From NCBI GenBank assembly GCA_003415625.1, contig PYIU01000010.1:124001-188000 (forward strand): a DNA stretch of 64,000 nucleotides, in the 5' to 3' direction. The DNA comes from Aquanectria penicillioides. Its lineage: Eukaryota > Ascomycota > Sordariomycetes > Hypocreales > Nectriaceae. The notes under the pieces are model-generated. The model made no database searches and was not told the DNA's origin. It saw only the letters and a list, made by a program, of their open reading frames with translations. Position numbers and translations under genes: made by a program. Positions 57,941 through 64,000 of the stretch are shown here, in pieces. Within the stretch, counting starts at the first letter, position 1. Each line of letters opens with the position of its first letter.

Positions 57941-58565
57941 AGCAACGTTTTGGTGTTGATGACGGCATAAATCATGGCTTTGGCAAACAAAAACTCGAGT
58001 TGCTTTGGCTATTCAGACAAATCTATTACAGTCTGTGCCAGCCAGATACTCGAAGCACTCGAGCGTCTGCCTATTACGACCTACCAAGATAAAGCTGGTA
58101 TGATCATGTCTATTCCCTCGCAGTCAAGTGCTTGAGAAACAGGTTGGGGTGATGGATGAAGAATAAATCTTTGCTTGGATTTTGGAGCGATACTACACAC
58201 GGCTGTTTGTTTTCCATTATTCTACCCAAATGTACCATTATGAAGTTCGCTGCGGGGCAATTTGCAAAGTAAAGATTGCAATAAACAACAAGGGAGGACA
58301 GAGGCAGAGATAGCCATGGAAAGCAAAGCTTGCGATTCAAGGCCACGGTTAGGCATCGTGTGAAGGATACTTTTTAGCGTTTACATTAGGATTGACATAG
58401 ATTAACCAGTATATCTTACTCATAGCGTGATCTCCCAAATCAAAACAGTAACCACTCTGCTCATAGGAACTCAACTCTTGATCAAGTAATTTTCCCGGTT
58501 TTGGTGCTGCTAGTAATGTAGAGGGCCAGTAGCCATAATAAAATACCACGATCTCTAGATAATTC
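57941..58565. other. Intergenic between convergent genes
   Basis: Lies between the 3' ends of the OPT transporter (+) and the pepsin-like protein (-). Two small minus-strand ORFs (58,110-58,346; 58,349-58,549) lack any recognisable feature. Confidence 0.4.
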
Positions 58566-59861
58566 TTACTTTTTGAGAGGGGCCAAGCCGAATACCAATC
58601 GTTTGAAGTCTAAGACGACATATTGTCGCTTTAGAAACGCCGAACCCAAAACCAAAACTTTGGCGTCTCCATTATCGGTTTTTCCGTACCGCCACACATT
58701 AACGTTAAGATAACATGTCCGCGTTGACAGATTCTTCAACTCGATCACGTAATCCTCTGGCGGAATTGTATATTTCTGTCGTCCATCCAGCTCATAGGCA
58801 AGTTTGGGGAAGCCTTTGGTGTTGCAAGACACAGTGTACCAGTTTTGGCTATCTTGGTTGTATCCGGAAGAACCTTGGGAGGCAATGGCTTGTATGGTTG
58901 CATTTGAAGCAAGCTTGCCGTTGACCCGGCGTACCAAGACCTCGTATGCATTCTGGGACAGTGGCGCGGCGAGACCCTCTGATCCTTCATCTAGCACGGC
59001 AATGGGCTTTGCTGTCTGGTTGTCCGAAGTCGTGAACTCAACGGCAAAATTCTTGTTCTTGGACGGTTCGCCGATCCAGCTACCCGTTAAGGTTGTGCTC
59101 CAGTAGTTCGTTTTCGGAGGAGTGTACGGATAGAAAGCATCCGACAACCACGATGGGTTCTTAAGGGTGTAGTACTGGACATTTTTCGTATTGTATAGCG
59201 AAGTATCGGTGCCACCAAAGGTAAATTTTGCATCCCCTCCTAAGCAAGTGGATGAAGATGAGAGAGAATCACAGGAGTGCCAGCCAACTGTTGAGCCCAT
59301 TTTACCCCTCTTCCAGGCCTGATAGTTTGCCGTGAAGAAGGTCTCGTTGACATCTGGCGTCACGGGGGCCAGACCGAAGATGCCTCCGAATGGCACGGTG
59401 GGGATACTTTCAGCTGAATAGGGGAAGTCCGAGACTTCAAGAATAGTTTTGGGATTGCAGATGTTTCCGATGCACACCGTGTCCTTGCCATAGTCCACAG
59501 TAAAGTAGGGCGCAAATGCCGAGACAGGCCAGGAAAGCTGCGGCAGCGTCGTGTTCCGAAACGTCGACGAGGCTCGTTCGTCAAACCAGGATTGGCCGGA
59601 GCTGCCCACACACCGCTTCGGGTTGTATTGGTTTTCACATCTTCCTGAGCGCACGAACAAGGATACCCAGGTCCAATCAGTGAGCACCGTCATCTCCTGC
59701 GGAGGACTTCCCACGGTAATGTTGAGGAGGTATCCATACGTGTTCCAGTCGGCCGGGACTGCAACACAGTTTGTTCCGCAGCTCCCCACAGCACTTGCAA
59801 CGGCGGTATGGACAAGGCCGCATATCAGCTGCATGAGAACAAGGCGATACGACGGGTACAT
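58566..59861 (-). CDS. Secreted pepsin-fold (A1) aspartic-protease-like protein with altered catalytic motifs
   Basis: Intronless, 431 aa. The N-terminus is a signal peptide (LVLMQLICGLVHTAVASA). The mature protein follows the A1 fold: YGYLLNITVGSPPQEMTVLTDW at the first catalytic site, IFGLAPVTPD, WSTTLTGSWIG, and VLVLGSAFLKRQYVVLDFKRLVFGLAP at the end. The first active-site motif is TDWTW instead of DTGSS, and the second is LDEGSE instead of DTGS. The Asp residues remain but the Thr-Gly context does not. Many Asn-X-Ser/Thr sites suggest glycosylation. It may be a weak protease, an inhibitor-like or a structural member. Fungal A1-like proteins with such changes exist, and I cannot say which role applies here. 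Confidence 0.8.
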   Translation of the reverse strand: MYPSYRLVLMQLICGLVHTAVASAVGSCGTNCVAVPADWNTYGYLLNITVGSPPQEMTVLTDWTWVSLFVRSGRCENQYNPKRCVGSSGQSWFDERASSTFRNTTLPQLSWPVSAFAPYFTVDYGKDTVCIGNICNPKTILEVSDFPYSAESIPTVPFGGIFGLAPVTPDVNETFFTANYQAWKRGKMGSTVGWHSCDSLSSSSTCLGGDAKFTFGGTDTSLYNTKNVQYYTLKNPSWLSDAFYPYTPPKTNYWSTTLTGSWIGEPSKNKNFAVEFTTSDNQTAKPIAVLDEGSEGLAAPLSQNAYEVLVRRVNGKLASNATIQAIASQGSSGYNQDSQNWYTVSCNTKGFPKLAYELDGRQKYTIPPEDYVIELKNLSTRTCYLNVNVWRYGKTDNGDAKVLVLGSAFLKRQYVVLDFKRLVFGLAPLKK

Positions 59862-60829
59862 TGCGACAGGATGGTTAGGATATCAAATTGAACGCCGAAG
59901 TGGTAATGAGAGGATGGATGAAAAGCTTAGATGGCGGCCATGAGATGAATATGGCTTTATAATTGGCGAATTGACGTACGCGCCCTTCCACTATTGGTTC
60001 CATCAGCTCATTTTTGGGCTCTCAAGTCAACCTGAGGGCTTCTTCCAACAAGGCTGTGCAGCCAGCCCTGTTCGGTCGGAGTCAAAGTGGGGTTGATTCG
60101 GCGGCAACAGTTTGCGAGCGCGAAAGGCGCCGATCGCCGAAGTTGACGCACGTCAAGGCACGTCAGCTACACTTACCAGCTCACGAGAAACAAGCTGCCA
60201 GGCTGTCAAAATTGACATCGGAGAGAGGGCAATCAGGGACTACTCTCCGCACGGCAGACGTGTTTTGCAAACTAGAAGCCCGCGGCACTTTAGACGCACT
60301 TCTACATTTGTAGTCCGCATCCACTTCAAAGTGGCCGTGTAACCCAATTCCGCCTCTACGACTTGAAGCCTTGTGATGGAGCAGCTGTTTGACTGTTGGC
60401 CATCTTTGCATTTGAACCAATCTTAGTCTCCTTCAATGCAACAATAAAGATTTTTGTCGGTGCACTCGGCAACATGGTGATGCCGCCACGAGTCCGTGTA
60501 CACGATCCCGCATTCAATTCGTCGGGTTTGCTCCCGGAGCTTCGGTCTTTATGATAAGCCTGAATTTTTGACGCCAGCCATTTCTGATATGCAGAAGAAT
60601 CTTCAAAGATCTCTTTCCTTAAATGAAACATCTTTAGACCATAAATAAATACACTTGTCTAGCTCAAACTATACTCGCCTCTACCACCCCTAGTCAATCT
60701 TGCTTTCCCATTTCCCACAACCTCATCAGCATCCCATACTTAGGCTTTGCAGTGATAGTAAAAATCTAGTAAGCGAGACCGTTTTCTTTAGTTTTGACAC
60801 CCACACTCTTTTAGTCGCTCTTGACAGTT
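59862..60829. other. Intergenic; promoter of the A1-like gene and 3' flank of the P450 pseudogene
   Basis: A minus-strand frame of 91 codons at 60,356-60,631 has no family signature. A TATA-like run (tttataattggcg, about 59,954) precedes the A1-like gene. No other gene is supported. Confidence 0.4.
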
Positions 60830-61980
60830 TAGTCATGCCACTCATCATATCGTTCCTCAAAGTCGAACCGTCGTAAAACCACGGCTAGAATAACCCCAGT
60901 CTCAATCATTGCCAGCTCCTAGCCAATACAGTTAAGCAGCCCTCGATCTTACTCAGGGCTTCCTTCGCGGAAGCTTGCGGCCGAGGGATAGAGTAGAAGC
61001 GTTTCTTTGATCACCGCGTTAGTGTAGGGTAGGGCATTGACCAGCTGGGGGTTCGACTTGATTACATTGGCGGCATTCTCTACGTCAAGGCTAAATACTT
61101 GATCGTGCCTTGAGTGCATTTTGGCTAAGATATCTGGGTGCTTAGATAAGAGGTGAATGATGTACTGCGCAACAGGGTAGAATTTCCGGTATGTCGATTG
61201 CAAGGGTAACATACCGCGACAGCGGTGCGCGAAATCATCGTCAACTTGGTTGTTTATCTTCTCTCCAGCTGCTTCTTGGTGAGCTTTTAGGGCTAGGTCG
61301 ACTAGCGTTTCTTTCGCACCGGCATATTGGATTGCTCAGCGCGAAGGTCATTTAAGACTCGTTTCACGTAATGATCCATACTTCGTTTGTAGTAGCGTTA
61401 CATCATACATCTGACCGGGTTTAGGTCCAAACCCGATCCGACAAACCACGACATGGACGCGTCAAAGGCCTCGACGAAGGCACTGCGCCCTCTTTGAGGC
61501 TTGAAGTCATGGTTCAATACAACCTTGCCCATGATATCGACAGTCAAATGTCTAGCTGTCCTCTCGACAAGACAGATCTTCTCCTGCCTTGCCATTCCTG
61601 AAAGGACTTCACAGAATACCTCGGCATCGTCTGCCATCACGTCTACCATGGTCAATAGGTGAGAGTAGAAGAAGCCAGGCGTGAAGGTGCCCCTGATGTG
61701 CTTCCATATTGCACCATCTGTGAGTAATAATCCCATATGGCCGGTAATAGGAGCCTAGACACCCTCAGTCATATTCGACTTTCTTAACCCTACTTTGCCT
61801 TGATTGACCAACCTGGCTACCTTGGGGTCACTCATAAGGCAAAGGCATGACCTCATAGGCCACACATCAGGGAAATAAACGTTCAGCAGATCATATTCCT
61901 CACGGATTGCCGAGATAATGTACTGTGGATGGACGTGTGCAGGAAACCTGGACGCTACTCTGAGAAATGGTGGCAAGTGC
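60830..61980 (-). pseudogene. Cytochrome P450 pseudogene, minus strand
   Basis: P450 landmarks follow in order on the minus strand, spread over three frames. Near 61,900 there is an AIREEYDLLNVYFPDVWP block, then a GHMGLLLTDGAIWKHIRGTF block (about 61,735), then HLTVDIMGKVVLNHDF. A YYKRSMDHYVKRVL block (about 61,385) comes next, then ALKAHQEAAGEK in another frame (about 61,290). A damaged I-helix is followed by AVIKETLLLYPSA (about 61,010), where the ExxR Arg has become Leu. The heme loop reads NCIG then stop then ELAMIET (about 60,920). Lesions include TAG at 61,755-61,757 and at 60,919-60,921, both at positions where Gln is usual (CAG to TAG), a TAA near 61,397, and a frameshift near 61,310. 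The segment between ExxR and heme is deleted. It cannot be functional. Confidence 0.82.
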
Positions 61981-62970
61981 CCTAAAACGAGAGAATGGGG
62001 CGGGCCAGGCTAGTGATGTTCGGCTCAGCAATTTTCACTTGAAAAGAGGGTGTAAATCGTACCAAATTATGAAACTAAATTCGATGCTTGTAAACCTTTT
62101 GCACACACACGGCTACGAGGATCAGGCGCAGTCCCAAGCCCACGGAAGCATCAACGCTGGAGATAGTGTCTCCATATTGCTACAATGAATTAATTAAAAT
62201 GAGAGGAGAGTACAGTGACACCGATGGGAATGGATTCTCCCAGATGTTTCTTATGGTCAAGACCAACAGACTGTTCGGCGACGTTGGCGTGCTCAACCTA
62301 GCTCTCGTACGATGAATCTGCATTGTTCCATCTGCTTGACGCTTGTACTGTTATATCTTGTGAGATCCTGATCAACACCTTCTACCTGCATCTATTTATG
62401 GTGTCACGGTCCATGAAACAGCATCCATCGCCTAAACGTCAAAAAATCGCCATTGTGAGACGAGCTCCGGCTGTTCTCGGCTCCTTTCAGCCGGGTGGGG
62501 ACGTTCGGAGACTTAGACACTGGTTTTGTTGGTTAAAGACGAGGAATAGAGACCCAACAATCGTGCGCTAGCCAATTAAGATGCCTCTATTGTCTGCTCT
62601 AAGATGCAGGTCGGTGGATCGTTGAAAATCTTCCAAGCCATCTTACCTGGATGGGGATCGGAACCAGGGTAAGTCTGATGGGGTAAGGCATCAAACAAAT
62701 ATAGGAATGACTGTGATGTCGGAGAATATGTACTATGAGATCACAGAAGTGCTTCAAATTGATTAATGAACCATTTATTCAAAAATCCTTTGAAGTGCCG
62801 CCCCGCAGGAGGCTATCGTAGGTTCGATTCCAACCGCAAGTCACCGAAACCAGTGAACAGCCCCTGCACGTCCTGAACATTCTGGCCTTATTACTCGGGA
62901 GTGTAATGATAATTTGCACCACTGACGAGCATACCCACTGTCATTTTTCCCTACTCGCAAGGACGTTGCA
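61981..62970. other. Intergenic between the two P450 pseudogenes
   Basis: This is the former divergent promoter region of two P450 genes. A B-box-like string (ggttcgattcc, about 62,820) has no A box in range. Short ORFs have no family features. Confidence 0.4.
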
Positions 62971-64000
62971 ATGGAAACAAACACGGTCACACCTCAATCA
63001 TCCAACGTGAGATTGATCAGCAATCTAATAATCCCGGCATTGATACTTTTCGCCGCCTTCATTTTCATTGGGGCAAGTCAGGAAATGTCGTTCGAAATTA
63101 AATATTTCTGACGGTGATAATTCAGGTTCTTAGAAGGATTCTTGCCTCTAACATCTCCGTTCCTGACCCATGGATCAACAAGATCTCCAGCTGGCCCTTC
63201 TTTTTGGCTCTCACCCGAGGCGAAAGGTAAGATCTCACTGCTAGGCGAAATACAGTCGACTGTGACTCACATGAAACTAGCCATCTATTCGTGCAACGCA
63301 TGCACGATGAATATGGACCGATTGTGCAACTTAATGTCAACACCATTGCTGTATCGAACCCTGACATGATCCGCAGGATCCTCATTACCAAGGACGTGCC
63401 CAAGGACACTAAAATCTACACTAATTTTCGAAACACCAAGGGTCGTCCATCTCTCCTCACCTTTACCGACAAGAGATTACGCAAAACGCAAGAGACTTCT
63501 ATCTTCAGCTTTGGGTATCAGACCTATCCGTTTAATGCAATCGCTCATGCGATCATGAATCAGTGTGCTTGTCGAGAAGCTTGACGAGATTTCTGCCAAC
63601 GCACCAGAGGGTGCTGCTGTGAACATGAGCAGGATGTACCATTCTCTCGCTGTTGACATCATTGGCAGTACAACATTTGGACAGACATTTGATGTGGTTA
63701 AGAAGGGTACCCATCCTTTGCTGGAAGAAATTAAGAAGGGCTTGAAAAAGTCTAATGTGACGCAATTTCTCCCGATTCTCAAACTGTTGCCCTACTACGG
63801 GAGACGCGGAACGTACATAGCCGACTTTACGCACCAGATTATTGAGGGCAGGCGAAGTTCCATGGGTAAAGAAACACACCACGACCTCCTTGAGCGGATG
63901 GTGGCATGTGTGGATGACTCGGACGGCTCTCCCTTCAATACTGTCGATCTCCAGGACGAGACGGTTGTTCTTCTCATGGCAGGTAGCAAAACTACTGCTA
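62971..64000 (+). pseudogene. Cytochrome P450, plus strand, frameshifted, truncated by the window end
   Basis: The N-terminus has one membrane anchor (LIIPALILFAAFIFIG), followed by a 53-nt GC-AG intron at 63,073-63,125 (donor GCAAGT) and a second intron at 63,227-63,280. Exon 3 opens well: HDEYGPIVQLNVN, then IYTNFRNTKGRPSLLTFTDKRL. Just after about 63,479 the P450 pattern moves to another frame (KRKRLLSSALGIR), as if two bases were lost. In that frame a TGA follows at 63,556-63,558. After that the frame stays open to the window edge: VLVEKLDEIS, AVDIIGSTTFGQTF, DLLERMV, and an I-helix AGSKTTA. ExxR and heme lie outside. Two lesions make it a probable pseudogene unless either is a sequencing error. 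Its anchor points to the endoplasmic reticulum. Confidence 0.72.

Noticed and set aside
60356..60631. 91-codon minus-strand ORF between the A1-like gene and the P450 pseudogene
   Set aside because: No motif was recognised and no neighbouring exon joins it in a conserved way.
62790..62870. Possible tRNA gene suggested by a ggttcgattcc B-box-like string
   Set aside because: No A box lies at a suitable distance upstream and the flanks do not form an acceptor stem, so the match is probably chance.
21688..64000. Secondary-metabolite cluster built on the methyltransferase, P450s, dipeptidase and MFS gene
   Set aside because: No polyketide synthase, NRPS, terpene cyclase or DMATS backbone is seen in the window; the P450s are dead, and the dipeptidase and MFS genes fit the catabolic block better.

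Overview
The window is nuclear DNA from a filamentous ascomycete. The evidence is short 40-60 nt introns (GT-AG, with two GC-AG), Zn2Cys6 and bZIP-DUF3425 regulators, a LaeA-like methyltransferase, a patatin-NACHT NLR and LTR retrotransposons mutated in the style of repeat-induced point mutation (RIP). An Aspergillus/Penicillium-type (Eurotiales) host is likely, but that is inference.

Layout. Bases 1 to about 21,660 are an extremely AT-rich, gene-free island of decayed transposons. A Ty1/copia element on the minus strand is split in two: its RT is at the left edge and its gag and integrase N-half lie at about 18.65-21.4 kb. It is interrupted by a 17.5 kb insertion bounded by a 311 bp direct repeat that looks like an LTR pair. 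Inside that insertion is a plus-strand Ty3/gypsy chromovirus pol (about 4.8-8.7 kb), a tRNA-like remnant, a simple-repeat tract and several kb that I cannot classify. The border falls against an amino-acid permease that has lost its C-terminal third.

From 22 kb the composition is normal. In order: truncated permease (-), SDR oxidoreductase (-), bZIP-DUF3425 factor (+), a 79-aa zinc-ribbon protein (+), and then a metabolic block at 28.1-46.8 kb. The block holds an M19 dipeptidase (-), Zn2Cys6 regulator (+), aspartate-type aminotransferase (-), M20 amidohydrolase/peptidase (-), Dal5-like MFS permease (-), 5-oxoprolinase/ATP-dependent hydantoinase (+), D-2-hydroxyacid dehydrogenase (+), D-amino-acid oxidase (+) and an N-carbamoyl-D-amino-acid hydrolase-like enzyme (+). 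Almost every promoter in the block carries inverted TCGGC/GCCGA half-sites. The simplest reading is a co-regulated catabolic cluster: import, ring opening of a hydantoin or 5-oxoproline, decarbamoylation, oxidation or transamination of the amino acid, and reduction of the 2-oxo acid. This is the most interesting system in the window.

The right part (48-64 kb) holds a LaeA-like methyltransferase (+), a broken patatin-NACHT NLR (+), an OPT oligopeptide transporter (+), a secreted pepsin-fold protein with altered catalytic motifs (-), and two cytochrome P450 pseudogenes facing away from each other (60.8-62.0 kb minus; 63.0-64.0 kb plus, running off the window).

Exon-intron models were worked out by hand from frame continuity, splice signals and family conservation. 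For every spliced gene I give intron positions so they can be checked.
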